Shown: in pieces, positions 37,997 to 51,020 of the stretch
Position numbering within the stretch: position 1 is the first letter of the stretch
Layout: every line of letters begins with the position of its first letter
Source of the DNA: Rachycentron canadum
Lineage: Eukaryota; Chordata; Actinopteri; Carangiformes; Rachycentridae
NCBI GenBank assembly: GCA_038496675.1
Contig: CM076659.1
Span: 2,950,754-3,014,753 of the forward strand
DNA length: 64,000 bases
Direction: 5' to 3'
Translations under genes and position numbers: made by a program
The notes under the pieces: generated by a model
Told to the model about the DNA's origin: nothing
The model's input: only the letters and a program-made list of their open reading frames with translations
Database searches by the model: none

Positions 37997-40900
37997 ACGG
38001 CCAATCAACTTCAGCCATGAACATTACACCATTAACAATGCAGGAACACACATGAAATTAGACTTGGACGCTACAATAGAAAATTGTACAAAATGCAATC
38101 AAAATCAAAAAACATTTGTCAAAAATGAAAAATCTTAAACTACTAAGAATAAATAATAAGCAGCACTTTTACTTTTTCCATGTTTGTTGCTTCAAACAGT
38201 TTCTATATGACTAATATTTGCTAATATTAATAGGAACTGCCTAAAACCATGCTGCCCCTTTTACCCATCCATTCATTTTGTCTCCATTTTTACATCTAAT
38301 GTGTGAAAAATTAATAATTTCCTCAAAAAATTTCTTTAGGATTTAGACAAAAAACATTTCAGGAGAATCTATGCCATTCAGCGACAAAGGAATAATGGTT
38401 AGAGAAAAGTTGTTTCAAATCTTCATGAAAAGAAAATGATTTAAAAAAAAAAAAAACCCATACAACCTGTTTTAAGAAAAACGAAAAGAATAATCCTCAG
38501 TTGACAAAATGGTAACACTTCCAACAAACTGTATAATCTTTATTTCAGAATGATGGACCTCAGGCAAAGGACTATTCACAGATTCTAGTAAGAGCTCAAT
38601 GTGTTCAGTGTGCCTTCTTCCTACACAGCTCTTTAACCCACTTTCACACTTACTCTACATGCAGTGGTATATGCACACAATCAGGAATCACTGCTGGTTT
38701 GATGGTGAAATAAAAAAGACATCGCTTCCACATGGCTGAGCCAATTGAACATTTCTCAATGTAAAACAATGCAATTGTATCCACTTTGTGAAATATAGTG
38801 TCAGCCAGCGGGTTATGCAGTCTTGGGTAGGGCACTTAACCCACATTGCCACTTTCCATCCGGCTATTAGAAAATAGTCAGACAATACCAACATTCATGT
38901 CTTACTATTAACAGGCCATCGATTCTTTTAATTACTTTCCTGTGTCAGATCCTTCTGTTTAATCTGTACAGTCACGGCCACCATGTGAAATTATATAACC
39001 CTTTGCTGGAAATCTCCACTCCCCAAAATGGAGGAGCGGAGCCCCGACTGCACGTGAGCCAACTGTAGATGAAGCAGCGGCTCAGCAGTGAGCTATGAGG
39101 CGTGTCTGGGGCTGGGCTTCACTGCTCTGCGTGAGGGGAGGGAGAGTTAAAGCTGCCGCTGTCGATGCCTCTGCCGCGGCCCAGGTACTGAACTCCATCC
39201 AGCAAAGAGGCCATAAATCAGGCCAGCTCCTGGCCTCCCTGGAAGGGGGTTTTCATAGGCTCTGCTCTGGGCTTTCATTGGGTCAAGTACATTAACCTGG
39301 CAACCCTCCACATCCCCATCTCCCAAAGGGTAAGGGGAATAAAACTGTCCTCTCTCTGCATCTGCTCTCTCACCCTGCACCCACTGCTGAGCCAACTGTG
39401 AGGGACAATAAAGCTATAATATTATATAATGGTTCATTTTAGCCAAGTAATTTCACAGGTGAAACATTCTGGAACTTACATCAACCACAGTGCACAGGTA
39501 GCACAGTTACATAGAGATGCAGACGTGGCTGCGTGTTAATTATGACAGAAAGCAGGACTCTGAGACATACTTGGGGACAACAACAAGCTATAAACATGAC
39601 ATATCAGCTTATAAAGTTGTTGCCTATTTACAGATTCAGAGAAGTAGTAACATTAAAATTCATTTGGAGTCCAGTAGTTTTGGTTCAGTTTTGGTCTCCA
39701 CCAACTTCACATGTTGCTGATAATCTGATTGACGTTTGCTGCGGAGCTGGTACAGAACCAAAGCTGATAGTTGATGTAAATCATCTACAGCATCTATTCT
39801 TTTTTTCCTGTAGTGTTCTTAGGTCCACTGTTTTGTCGGCAGACATTCTTAACCAAATACACCCTGGGCTGTTTTTGCTCCTTTTAATTACAGGCTTGCG
39901 ATGCTCAATTCTTTATTTCTGTCACTAAATAAATGGTGTAAAACAAATACCAATGTTTTTTCTCTGTTTCATTGGATCAATTACAAGTAATTAAAAAATT
40001 TCCAAACAAGAATCCCATAATGCTTTGGTTGATCTTGACAGAAAGAGTAATGTTGTATTGGACTTGGCTACACCTGAGCCCGTCTTAATCTTCCCATTTC
40101 TGGTCAATTTTCACAATTAAGTCATGCTGTGTCAGCCGCTAGCAATTTCTATCACCATAATGTGCAGACAACAACCAACTGCCTTATTTTTTTATACATG
40201 CAGAAAAGTCATTCCTGCTGGTAATTGTGAGGTAATCCGAAGTCAAGGACAACCCTCTTTAAATGGATATTAAGTGTATTTATGGGTGTTTGTCCATGTT
40301 GAACGTGTATGATTGGAAAGAGTGAGCTCCTCTCAACGCAGCAGTACGTGTATGACATCAGTGTTTCCTAGTTTGACTGAGTCATGACTCTGAGAAAACG
40401 TTTGACGCAAATTGCACCAAGAGGGTTCAAAGGATTTTGGTTTCAAAGACATGATACCCACTATGTTCTTTTCTTGGCTCATACATCATGCATCACCACT
40501 GCACCAATAATCACAGTCTATCTTGGCTTAGCTTCTACTGGCAGAGAAAGAAACCAACATTACATGCTGTATATGCATATATTTATGCATGTGTGTACGT
40601 GTTAGTGAGCTGAAGTGAGAAAGAAACAAAATCAAACATGCGCTATCTACTGTGCCTGTCCTTGAACAGCCTCCCTCGCAATCTGCACATTTAACACACA
40701 GTTCACAGCTTGGATACTGTCAGTCATCTGGAGTGATACTACACAACTCAAGTGTTACTAAACAGAGATGTGTTTTAGAGCTGGGGAGTGCCTAGAGGGA
40801 GGTGTGGAAGAGGAGGATGTGCTGGAGTTTGCTAATGTGAGCGCAGTGCAAAGAAAAACCCTCAAACACTCCCCTGTGAGTGACACACACTACAAAAACC

Positions 40901-41739
40901 TCAGCTTCATATCTTAAATATAGGCCTGTTTGTTCAATAGTTTAAACTGGATTTAATGGCTTTCAACTGTGAAAAGCATTTGGTGTTGAATAAGTGTGTT
41001 TACATGTGTAGAAATATCCTGGTTACAATCTGATTTTTGAGTCCCTGCTTAAAAGAAACCTTAATAAACCAGCTGTAGATCATTCTCTGCCTCGCTCACA
41101 ATAATATTAAGGAAAATGATGTAATAAGGACCAGAACACTGAAATAAAAGAAACATCTGACTTTAGGTCATAAATTGTTTTATACTTCTCATTTTCATTA
41201 CTGGTGACAGGAGGAGAAGCTACATCCAACAGAAAAAGGACCACGAACCTAGATACTGAATAACCATGTTTCATGTTCTTATAAACACCAGATCCCAAAT
41301 ATGATGAAAATAAGAGTAAAACTATAATATAGAGTGAAATAAGTCACCTCTATGACTGAGTATTTCCACCTTGAAGGACAGTGAAGCAATGAGTCATAAA
41401 AACAGATTCATACAGTGAGGGATTCATACCTCGGCAAAGGAAACAATCCTGTGAACTTGCGGGGATGGGGGGGCTAAATAAACCTAAAACCTTGTCAGTA
41501 GAGAGCCAGAGTTGGCATTGACACAACCACTAACACTGTGTCAGTCACTGTCAGTTACAAGCTAACAAAGAACATAAACAAATGAAAAACGCTAACTGTG
41601 CTAATCATTGTGATTGGTCTGCTGGTCTCTGATCCTCATCTGAGTCTGGGTCTAACTGAGGCTCCAACATTGTGGCTGAGTCACTCTGATGTTTTCTCCT
41701 CTGACCATCTTGATGCTCTCTCTGCTCTTTCACCCATCA

Positions 41740-41945
41740 ACTTGGAGCAAGTAGGTGATGGAAGGGGCACAAGGCCTGATCCAGATGGTTGGTTGATGGT
41801 TAGAGGGCAAACCATGTGGGCACACTGACACCTAGAAGGTTGGTGGTTCAACTCCCAACCAGATAGACCGCATGTCTATGTCTACCCCCCCCCCACTATC
41901 TCTATCAAATAAAGGCCTAAATGGCCCAAAAAAAATGCTTAAGTT
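41740..41945 (+). mobile_element. tRNA-derived SINE-like element
   Basis: A good pol III box B (GGTTCAACTCC, about 41846) is preceded by a weak box A region and followed by a C run. The 3' tail, ATCAAATAAAGGCCTAAATG plus GCCC and an A run, is typical of teleost tRNA SINE tails (from memory). It lies in an adgra1 intron. Confidence 0.6.
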
Positions 41946-43035
41946 GTTGGATCTTACTGGACTGTCCTGTTCCTCAGTTGGGTTTTAAGCACCAGATGTT
42001 TGGTGTTTTGAAACTGTTGAGATTTCGGTTGAATCAAAAAAAAAAAAAAATAAAATAAATCTCAAGTCTCCCGCAAATTTGAAATTGCTCTTGACCGTAT
42101 CGCAGCTTCAGTTTTCCCTTCAGTCAGTGCTGCCACGCTTGATGGCAGATAGCGATGTTGCTGTTTGAGGCTCCAGATGCTGTCATCACTGTCTGACTGC
42201 AGAGGGACGCACCCCGTCTTCATCCCTGGTGCCACAGATGGATGCAAACTGCACATGCTGCTCGTACAGTTTCATACATCTTCTGCTTTAGTTCCATTTA
42301 ATATAAGAGAACAAGAAGAATTCTGTCTGAAAACATATCACTTAACTGTGTTAATCTTAGAATAACACAGTATATCTTCGATATTATAATTAAAATGTGG
42401 CATTTGAGGCATTTCCAGTTTCCTTTATATTAAAATGAATGAAGAGCTATTACAATAATACCACATTAATGCCACGGACATGATAAAGTGACTGATGATG
42501 ATGAATTGGCGTGCTGAAATAATACGCCTCTCAGTCTCCCTCCTGCTGTAATAACAGCATCCACAGCTGATGAACCTAAGTGGAGCAGACAAATGCCACA
42601 GTGCAAAACCACAAGAGCTGCACAGTGCATCCGATGTCCTCATCTCCATATGGGATAAAAGGAACAAAGGTGGCCTAAGTACCCCTTAGAAATCCATTTG
42701 AAGCATATATTTCTGCTTTGACTGTCTGAAACACACACGCACACATACACACATCTGTCTGTGTGTTTTAGATCCTCTTAGTCAGACAGGCTGCAGTGCT
42801 TTACGCCAGCCTAAAGCATCTGACTCACATCACAGTCGGCTCAGGATCTGTGACAGAGGAGTCAAAGACAGACTGTAAACCATCAAGGTAAAAAGGTGAG
42901 AAATGAAGAGATTACATGAGCGTATGACCGAGTGTCCAGATACAGGAATTACTTTCAGGGCTGGGATTTGAAATGAAGGCTCAACAGTTTTCAGTGTAAA
43001 CTTCCAACAGAATTAAGGTATTGATTTCCTCTTAC

Positions 43036-43163
43036 CTGTGGTGCACTATGTACGTGATGATGGAGGCGAAGAGGCAGAGCAACATGACCGCCGTGCAGGC
43101 ATACACGACCGGGTGCAAAAACTCCCCGGGGTATGGGGGGAAAGACAGCACCTTCTTCAGATC
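43036..43163 (-). CDS. adgra1: ADGRA1 coding exon 1 as seen: N-terminal stub and TM1
   Basis: A CCTCAG acceptor and CAG|GTAAG donor bound 128 nt. It reads DLKKVLSFPPYPGEFLHPV and on through VYACTAVMLLCLFASIITYI to VHH plus two bases, i.e. the short stub before TM1 (about residues 17-40) and TM1 itself. Human ADGRA1 short form starts MDLKTVLSLP (from memory), so the initiator Met would be supplied by the end of an upstream exon; there is no ATG before TM1 here. ADGRA1 is unusual among adhesion GPCRs in lacking a large extracellular region with a GAIN/GPS autoproteolysis site in this form, and none is encoded by these exons. Exons 1-5 together give 640 codons in one frame. Secure as an exon; the start is unresolved. 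Confidence 0.96.
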
Positions 43164-45154
43164 CTGAGGCAAGAAACAAAAGAGAGGAGCATCAGACAAA
43201 AGTCATCATCAATACAGAATAAAAATAATCAGTGAGCAAGAGCTAGGCCTGCACAGTGACAGCAATTTCCAACCATCCACCCAAAGACAAAGATGATGAG
43301 CTCTCCGTATTCGCAGGCAGAGCATAGTGCACCAACGAGATATACAAGCAAAATACAAATGAATGTCAAGGAAATGTCTTGGAGTTAGAACGCTTTCCAA
43401 ATCAGCATAAAAGAGTAACAACCCTGTCGAGTGAATATTCTTCCCCCTGCATTTACATTTTGCATTTTAGCCATTTAGCTGACACTCTTAGCGAGTGAAT
43501 GCAACAATAGCATAAGCCTCCTAGTCTGCCAATATAAAAAGCAAAACAAAAATGGATGGGAGCCAGGCAAAAAAAAAAAAAAACAAAGTTAAGTCGCTTT
43601 TTGTGGCTCTAAAAGACACATTGTTAACAGAGGCTCATTAAGCCCTTATCAACATCACAGTCGATTTGCTTTGTAATTTATTCTACATGGAGTCTGCAAG
43701 ACCAACTTCTTCTGCTCCAACAGCAGCAACATCGTGACAGTTAGAGCTTCAAACTCTGAGCACGCAAAACTTTTTCATACTTTTTTCTATTTCATCTCTG
43801 TATCTGTGAGCTTGTATTATGAGACAAAACAAGCTATTGTAAAACCAATACGTTCAATTCTCATGCACTTCTCATGCTGCCACCCCACCCCCCCCAGCCC
43901 CCTTTGGTGCCACGGGCAGGTGTAGAGCCCACAGTGACGTCACAATTCAGCCTCCATCATGTTGACGCTGCTAAATAAAGCACACCTTATCTCCATAACC
44001 CCAGCAGCTCAGTGTGAGTTTGTGTCTGTGAGAGTGATCCACATACACGCTGTCTGACTCCATCATTGTCTCTGTGAGTAGCCAAGTGGGATATTCTCTC
44101 TCCGTGTTTATCCAAAGGCTGATGAGCCTGTCGGGGCCTGCAAGAGGTCATGACCTTCAACTGAGCATTTATAAGCATGGTTGTAACGTAGTGGCCTGAG
44201 CTGAAATGAAAAGTTTGGGCAGCAGGACACTGGGGAGATGTAGAGCAAGAGAGGATGTGGTAGAGACCCTGGTCTTTTTTTTAGAGTTATGAGCAGCCAC
44301 TGCTCTAATGTCGTCCATTTCCCAGAAATCACTTGCTGCAGCCTTTGAGTATGTATTCTAAAATCTTGCCTTTAAATTACATCTTTAAATTACTGTCAAC
44401 TGCAAACATAAAATCCAGCCAACCATCGCAAAATGAAACTTCCAGCTAAACATATGCTTGGTTCTTTGGCCCGAGTCCGGCCCGTATCTTTCCAAATCTG
44501 TGCAGATTCCAGGTGTTACCCTCTGATATTATTTGGCAACTGCAACATTTTTTAAGTGTGTGCCAGAATTGGTCCAGATATGGAAGTAGCATCAATTGTG
44601 CCGTATATATGGCTGCGATAGCGGGCGTAACAGGCATGCGGCCCAGGTATCAGCCATATTTGACCTTCAGAGTCTGAAACCTTTTTCTAGCTCACAACAG
44701 AGTGAGAGGTCAGGTAACCTCTAGCTGTACCATTGGGAGGTCACCAGTTTCCACAGATCTAACTCACATATATACAAATATAACACCATTTAGTTTCACA
44801 ACCTGTCCCATGAAAATCATTGTCTTATCTTATGCAATGCTTGATAAAATAAACACTGTCAAGCAAGAATTTCTTCACAAGCTGAAGCAGTGGGTTTCTA
44901 GTAAGAGCAATCCTGGGAATGCAAGGTTGAACAATGGTAACATTTTGTTTTAGCCTTTCCAGAAACCAAAAAGTGTGAAACAAAAGCAAAACTGTGAGTA
45001 ATGAATTAAACAGTGTATTCATCTGCTGTAATGTTTGCTTGCTTGTTGCAGGGTTCTCGTGCTGAAACCTTGGAGAGGTTACCAGTCAAATATCTAATTT
45101 TAATACAGACTGAAAAAAGGAATAATGAAATTAAATCCTTCATTTAATCTAAAC

Positions 45155-45361
45155 CTTTGACTCATTTAGCAGATGAAGTGTTGTTAGGAAAGTTCATCTC
45201 AAATTTTGCACAAGTTCCTCACAATAGGTTGCTTTTCTGTCACCTTCAGTCCAGCTCCTCACAAACCAGCTCCATGAGGTTTAAGTCTGGTCCTCCATCA
45301 TGTGAAGCCACTGTTTCGTTCTGTTCTTCTAATGTCTTGGCTCATTATCTGGCTGTAGGAT
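45155..45361 (-). pseudogene. Tc1/mariner-like transposase relic
   Basis: On the minus strand the translation includes ILQPDNEPRH, which corresponds to the QQDNDPKH catalytic-core motif of Tc1-family transposases. After a frame change it shows PDLNLMELVCEELD, matching the PDLNPMELVWDEL motif, and then a KVTEKQP-like and QNLR tail. Stops and frameshifts break it, and only the C-terminal part of the DDE domain remains; no inverted terminal repeats were identified. It is an inactive remnant in an adgra1 upstream intron, in the same orientation as the gene. Confidence 0.8.
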
Positions 45362-45769
45362 GAACCAACCAGTACATCTTTCTTTGTCACTTTCCTTTTT
45401 CTCACCATCCTGATAGCAGCAGATAACAGTGCTACTTGCTGCAGGTTAGTTTTGTCCTAATAATGCATCAGAGGGTGTAGAAAATTTGAACAGTCAGAGG
45501 GTGTGTAAGTCATCAACCTCTAAGAATTATCAAGGGCCTCATTTAATTCCATATCTGCAGCAAAACTATGATAAATTAATTCTCCAATTTCTTCATCCAT
45601 TAAATAAGCCTGTTGTTTATGAAATTTGCAAGATTTTTAAGTTTCTGATGACCTGGACTTTTCTTTTTTTGCCTTGGGCAGTTTATCAGTTGCCTTTGTA
45701 CCATTTAGGATGATTAGCTGACTTGAACAGGAAAAGACTGGTGACTGGTTGCATCAGTCAATATTACAT

Positions 45770-45852
45770 GGATTACAGAAGAGAGAGACCACACGCAGCA
45801 GGTTTTGAACCTGGAACCTTAATGCTGTAAAGCAGCTACCAACTGCACCACC
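45770..45852 (-). mobile_element. tRNA-headed SINE-like fragment
   Basis: On the minus strand TGGTGCAGTTGG (box A) and GGTTCAAAACC (box B) are spaced as in a tRNA gene, beginning near 45850. The rest of the element is lost or unrecognisable. Confidence 0.6.
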
Positions 45853-48800
45853 ATGACGGTAGATGACTACAGCAGCTTTAATGCTAACTGTGATATTTCT
45901 GAAGAAGTGCTCTAGCCAAACTGAAAAGTGGAAGCGGAAGAAAAATCTGAATGATTTGTTATGACTGTGCAGCTTGTAGCTTGGCCAGGGAGTCAACAAA
46001 AACAACAAGAGGAATGGATAGGGGAAGAGCTGGAGAGAAAAACTGCAATTAGACTCGAGCAACAAAATGTACCATCATTTGAGAACACAGCAGCGCACGG
46101 ATGGTGGGAGGAAAAACATATCATGCAGAAGGAAAGAAAGAACAGTGAGAGAGTGGACCTTATGGGGGAAAACAAAACATGACAAACACATTCCAATATT
46201 GTAAACATCTTCGCATAATTTGTCTGTTACAGATTTACAGGGAATTATTAAGTTTATATTTGTCCTCGGAGCGATGTCATGGAAGGACAATGAAAGCTGG
46301 TGTTAATTACAGCTCAATGAATTGATGTTGCTTAAGAAAGAAAAAAAAAAAAAAATCACGGCCTTAAGCATCAGCAAGAAATCCTGCTGAAATGAAGCTT
46401 TTAAGTAAGTAAGCTGATTTATATACTCAAAGAGCAAACAGCACTCCATAGGAGTTTAGATCATGAAAAATTACCCCACACACAAGCATCAACTTGACTA
46501 AAGGTCAAAGAGAAAACGCTTCAGAGGGAATCAGTTACTGCATTGGTAAAAACTAAATCGTGCTCAGACATATTGAACAGTTAAATGCGATGCTAAGCGC
46601 CACATGGTGAGTGACGGCAGCTACAGCTAAATGGCTTTAGGTGTGAGGGAGGAAGTCAAACGCTCTCATGAGGCGTATTATCATCATCGCTGGGCTTATA
46701 ATGTTGGCTCTCGCCTCCAGAGTCTTTAACCGTTTCTCACCCCAACAAATAAAGCTGGCCAGCCCACAGCTGTGTGCTGAGCTGCTTTTCTCAAAATCCG
46801 TAAGACGTCATGCATCTTGGAAGTGTTTCCTCGCAAAACCACGAGTGCCCCCGGTGCTTTATATTACAACGCATACAACGCAACGTATACTGGAATGTAG
46901 TGTACAACTGCTCAGCAACTTTGACTGCTAATGCCAATTTCATGTTGTTTAGAAAACATTAGAAGGAGCTTTTAGAAATTGAATTTTTAAGGATTTGGGC
47001 TAACTCTTTATTTTTTTTTTTAACTCATACCATTGTCCACCATGTTTTCGCTGCTTTAGCTCCTCCATTCCTGTCAAACGCTGCATCGAGAGACTGTAGT
47101 ATCTGTTAACAGAAAGTTAAAAATAAAGCAGTTTTAGCATGCTTGTTCGCACTTTGAAGTATACTTAACATTTATGTTTTCATTGTGTATGGGCTTGATA
47201 CTTGAAACACATTAGTGTTAGTTAGTATCATGCAAATTGGATACTGATAAAAAAAGCCTAAAAGCCCTGCTAACAACAGAATGTACTGTTCCCAGCATCC
47301 AGCTGCACCAGTACAGGCTAAAGCCCCTATCATGGCTGAGCTGTCGACAGCGGGGCTAAAAATCAGGTGTGACTGAAGCTGCAGAGGCAGGAAAGATCTT
47401 CATATCTGAACAGTGGGGCAGGACATTCACACACAGGCCCTGCTGAGGTCTGGATTTACTGCTGGAGGAGATATTAGCACTTTCAGTGATGGGTCAATCC
47501 CTGCTATTTTCAGTTACCTGTAAAGAACAGACAGTTTGCTACCAGGAAGGAGACACTGCTTGTGTCAGTGTTTAAAAACAGTACTACCTGATTGTTTTTG
47601 TTTGTTTTGTTTTTTTATAATTAAGAGTTATTCTTAACAGAGCTGTTCCTATCAATTTCTGAGAAATAGGTTTCACGAATCAATACTTTGTGAGGAGATT
47701 TTTTCAACATCTGACACTTTTGGTTGTGAGAACTTATTTTCTAATTAATCAGATACAATAATATTCTTTAAAAATCCCTGAATCTAAAATTACATGTATC
47801 ATGTCTGTGTGTTCAGATTTGACCAAAGGCTGTTTAGAAAACTGGACATAGACTCTGGGTCTGTAAAGCACAGCCAACGGAAAAAAATCTATGCAACATC
47901 ATTACTGTCTGACATATTTCAAGCAGAAGTGCTGGTGGATGAGGCGGCTCGCAGACCAGCCGAAGAAGGACAGCAGTAGCCTAGAGGTGAGAGAAGAAAC
48001 AGGCTGGCTGGATGAACCAGTCCAGCAGCTACAATCCTTCTACGACTACATAGGTAGCCTTACGCAAGGTGCTGAACAGCTGATTGTGGCCAGCGGCAGA
48101 GGAACTGCCATTTTATGGGGCGAGATATACTTCACAGCAGCACTGTTTAGAGAAGGGCATAGCTGGAATGGAGCGTGCATGCTCAGCAGAAGCCTTTCCT
48201 GGACAAGTAAAGGTTAAAAAATTGACCTTACACCAGACAGAGCTTCGGGAGAGAGGAGGAGGGGAAAAAAAAAAAAAAGGTGGAAGGATGAATGGAGTCT
48301 GTCCCTTTCAGCAGATGGATTGACCCAAAGAAAAATGGCGAGACGGACGACTGTGTGCCCTGAACAAATTGTTCATATGGCTCCTTGAAGCAGTGTTGAT
48401 GCTTCTGGGGTGATGTGGGGCAAACTGCTGCAGCAGAGAGGAGGGCAAGGCTCTAGTGGGATGAATGCACAATATTTTCACCCAACACTGACTCAGTGCA
48501 CTAGAGCTTTTCACCACCCTTGTTATTATCCAGTCATTAATCATTTTCTCCAGAGCATGTGCAGATTTCCAGACTTTTACAGTCTGCAACACTGGACTTC
48601 TGCACTGACTCCTGTATATTTACATAATGTATAGATCTCTCTGTGTGCAACAGATGCAGACTGTAAAGTTGCAACTCCCTTGTTGACCTGGCTGTCACGA
48701 TGACTGATAGGCCATTGGTGTAGCTTGCAGTGTGCTCTGAACAACTCTTCCCTGTTGTACTTTTACTTGCAGAAGCCAATAGCGAGATGTCAGCTGGGGA

Positions 48801-49539
48801 CAGGAGCAGCCAGCTTCAAATGTGATTCCTCCACTCCAGTTATTATCATTATTGCTATTGCATTACATCACAACACCGTGGCCACTTTATTACTGTGTCT
48901 GTGCAGCAGAGAAATGTGACCAACCCTCTGACAGTGCAATTCATTACAGCCAGGCAACAATATCACCATGCAGGGCAGCTTAGTTTAGCCTCTTCTGGAT
49001 TAGAACTGCCATGTTACGTCTAAACATGCCTCTATTGTCCCTTGCCTCGGCAGCTAAACAGGCCCCCAATCCCCTGTTTGTGTTGTAGTTACAACTTTAA
49101 TCCAGGATCCACCCTCCCCATGCCAAAATCAGATTACCAGAGTCAATTAAACGTGATCCATAATCTCACCACACAGGCACAGCGGATGCAAGGTTATCAG
49201 GCCCTGCAAAATAAACTGGGACAAATACACTGCTGATCTGAGAGGACTTACAGTCTCAGTGTCTTGTTTTAGCCCAGCGATTGGTTATGATGATGAACTG
49301 TGCAACCTGCTACATGCAAATATTTCCCAGACTCTTGCAAATTTAATGCATTTTGTTTTTAATTGATGCTGTTGAAACTGCAGAATCTGTAATCCAATCT
49401 GTGACATATGTCCTCACAAATGTGCTCCTTTCCCCCGTTGTAATCACATTGGTGCACGCAAGAATGCACAAACATTGTGGGGGAGAGGGAAGAGAAAGGG
49501 AGTGAGAGAAAAAACAAAATTAAAATCCTCTAGTGAACA

Positions 49540-49880
49540 GCCTGCGGGCTCCCGGCTCCCATCCAGCACTGTATTTTATCATCCTTGAGTGGCTGTGCGA
49601 AGGCTGGAAAAGAACCGGAGTGAGTGTGCAAATCAAACCCACTCTGGCTCGCCGGTACACCACTGGATAACAGAGAGCGACAGGACATTGGCGGGACAGA
49701 ATAACCTCCGGACTTGACAACAGTCAGAAAAACGGTCACGCGCCATTAACGCGGGTCATCAATGTTTCAGCGGTACCTTGTGGCTGTCACTCAGCTCGTA
49801 GCTTTGAGATACGGTCGTGCTTGTAATCAGCACCTCGCCCGGTGAATGTTCAACGGCAGAGGCGAGCGAGGCCCGCTGTG
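49540..49880 (-). promoter_or_regulatory. CpG-rich patch around the candidate upstream adgra1 exon
   Basis: CG dinucleotides are much denser here than in the surrounding AT-rich DNA (several each in 49608-49700, 49735-49775 and 49810-49880). It may mark an alternative promoter, a conserved exon, or both. No core promoter element is visible. Confidence 0.35.
49777..49875 (-). CDS. adgra1: Candidate in-phase upstream exon of adgra1 (33 codons)
   Basis: A TTTCACAG acceptor (ending 49876) and AAG|GTACCG donor bound 99 nt that are open in phase 0 on both sides, exactly the phase needed to join the DLKK exon. The peptide runs RASLASAVEHSPGEVLITST, then TVSQSYELSDSHK, so the junction would read SDSHK-DLKKVL. 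It contains no Met, and an in-frame TGA lies just upstream of the acceptor, so it could only be an internal exon. The third codon positions are GC-biased. It would extend the extracellular N-terminus. I do not recognise the peptide with certainty, and a 33-codon open stretch can occur by chance; the matching phase, splice signals and CpG context raise it above noise. Confidence 0.5.
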
Positions 49881-50869
49881 AAACGAGTAATCAAATCACG
49901 TGGAGGCCAAGTGCACATCCATCAAATCAACAAGCATTATGATCTGATGAGGAAGCTTGCTCAGTGTAAAAGATGAAGCTTCTCTAGAAGAGCACCATCA
50001 TTTGAGGCTCAGCCACATCAGTCGCGTTGTATTTATCTCCTCAAACATCAAGGGGGCATTGTTTCATTAGCATTAATTTCTCTAGAGCCTCAGATTAGAA
50101 GTGTTGTATTTAGCTTAAGGCTATTCAAATTCCTATACAGAAATTATTGTAATCGCTGTTCTGTGGCGATATTTAAAGCGTGACTATCAAATAAATGAGC
50201 CTTGTGCACTGCACAACCTTGCAAACAGAGTACAAGCTCATAATTCACTGTAGGCAAACCCCGCTCTACAACTGGAACAAAGAGACGTGAATACTCAAGT
50301 CTGCTATGAACAGAATGAATCAATACGAACAAATGTGAAAGCAGGGAGAAGATTGCTTTTTAATATAGGGCAGAGACACTGGAATGACTCTCATCTCTGT
50401 CTTTCTCTAGTTTTTATTTATCTGGGGAAGATTTCCTTTCACACTCGTACAGTTAAACATGTCGGTGACTGGGAACTGCCCAATCTGACCACAGGCTGCC
50501 TGGTGCTGACGGAGTCAATCCACAACGGGGCATTTAGGTGCTTTTCTCAAAGGCTCCCTGACACACTGACATGTTTCCTGTACAGTATTGGTGGGTTACT
50601 TGAGCAGTTTTATCAGATCTGCATCCAGTGCTGAATTCAAATCCATTCACATGACATACGGGTTGAGCTTTGAGCATTTGCAAGTAACTTAAGTTATGAA
50701 TAAATAAAATAGATAAAAATTTTGTTGCCTGTAGCTGCAACATGTCAACACTCTACACAACCTGTGTGCCAAGGCCATTCAGAGGGCTGTACTGAAACAA
50801 ACACAGGTTTACTCAACTAAGTCAATATGCAAACACTACAATTTGTCCACACTCACACACATGCATACA

Positions 50870-51020
50870 TTAGGGTGGAGGAGCCGTGTAAAGTGGTGCT
50901 GGCCCTGACCATCGGCGGCAATTTGAGGTCTAGTTTCTTGCTCAAGGACACGATGAGGATGAGGTGAACACAAGGATCAAACCACCAGATCTGTAATTAA
51001 CCGACAACCGGTCCTACCTG
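50870..51020 (+). repeat. Fragment of interspersed repeat family R2
   Basis: Shares with 55745-56045 the order: a word like TTGGGGTTCAGTATCTTTC (here diverged to AGGTCTAGTTTCTTGCTCA), AAGGACA, then GGATCAAACCACCAGATCT (GGATCGAACCACCGACC in the other copy). Decayed, non-coding. Confidence 0.5.

Larger units (their letters stand above)
37365..43035 (-). other. adgra1: adgra1 intron between exons 1 and 2 (5.7 kb)
   Basis: Contains a TA run, an ATC repeat and a tRNA-headed SINE-like element at 41740-41945. A locally GC-rich patch at 39030-39260 has short frames on both strands but no recognised domain or splice-supported exon. An A run lies at 42038-42051. Confidence 0.85.
43164..49776 (-). other. 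DNA upstream of adgra1 exon 1 (intron)
   Basis: About 6.6 kb between the TM1 exon and the candidate upstream exon. It contains the Tc1-like relic at 45155-45361 and a SINE head at 45770-45850. An A run at 46336-46354 and a T run at 47011-47021 are present. A minus-strand ATG followed by GTGAGA at 45408-45401 could in principle be a Met-only donor but lies beside the transposon relic and is weakly supported. Confidence 0.7.

Noticed and set aside
39095..39395. GC-rich patch with short frames on both strands inside the first adgra1 intron.
   Set aside because: No splice-consistent exon, no known motif; may be an unrecognised repeat or regulatory patch.
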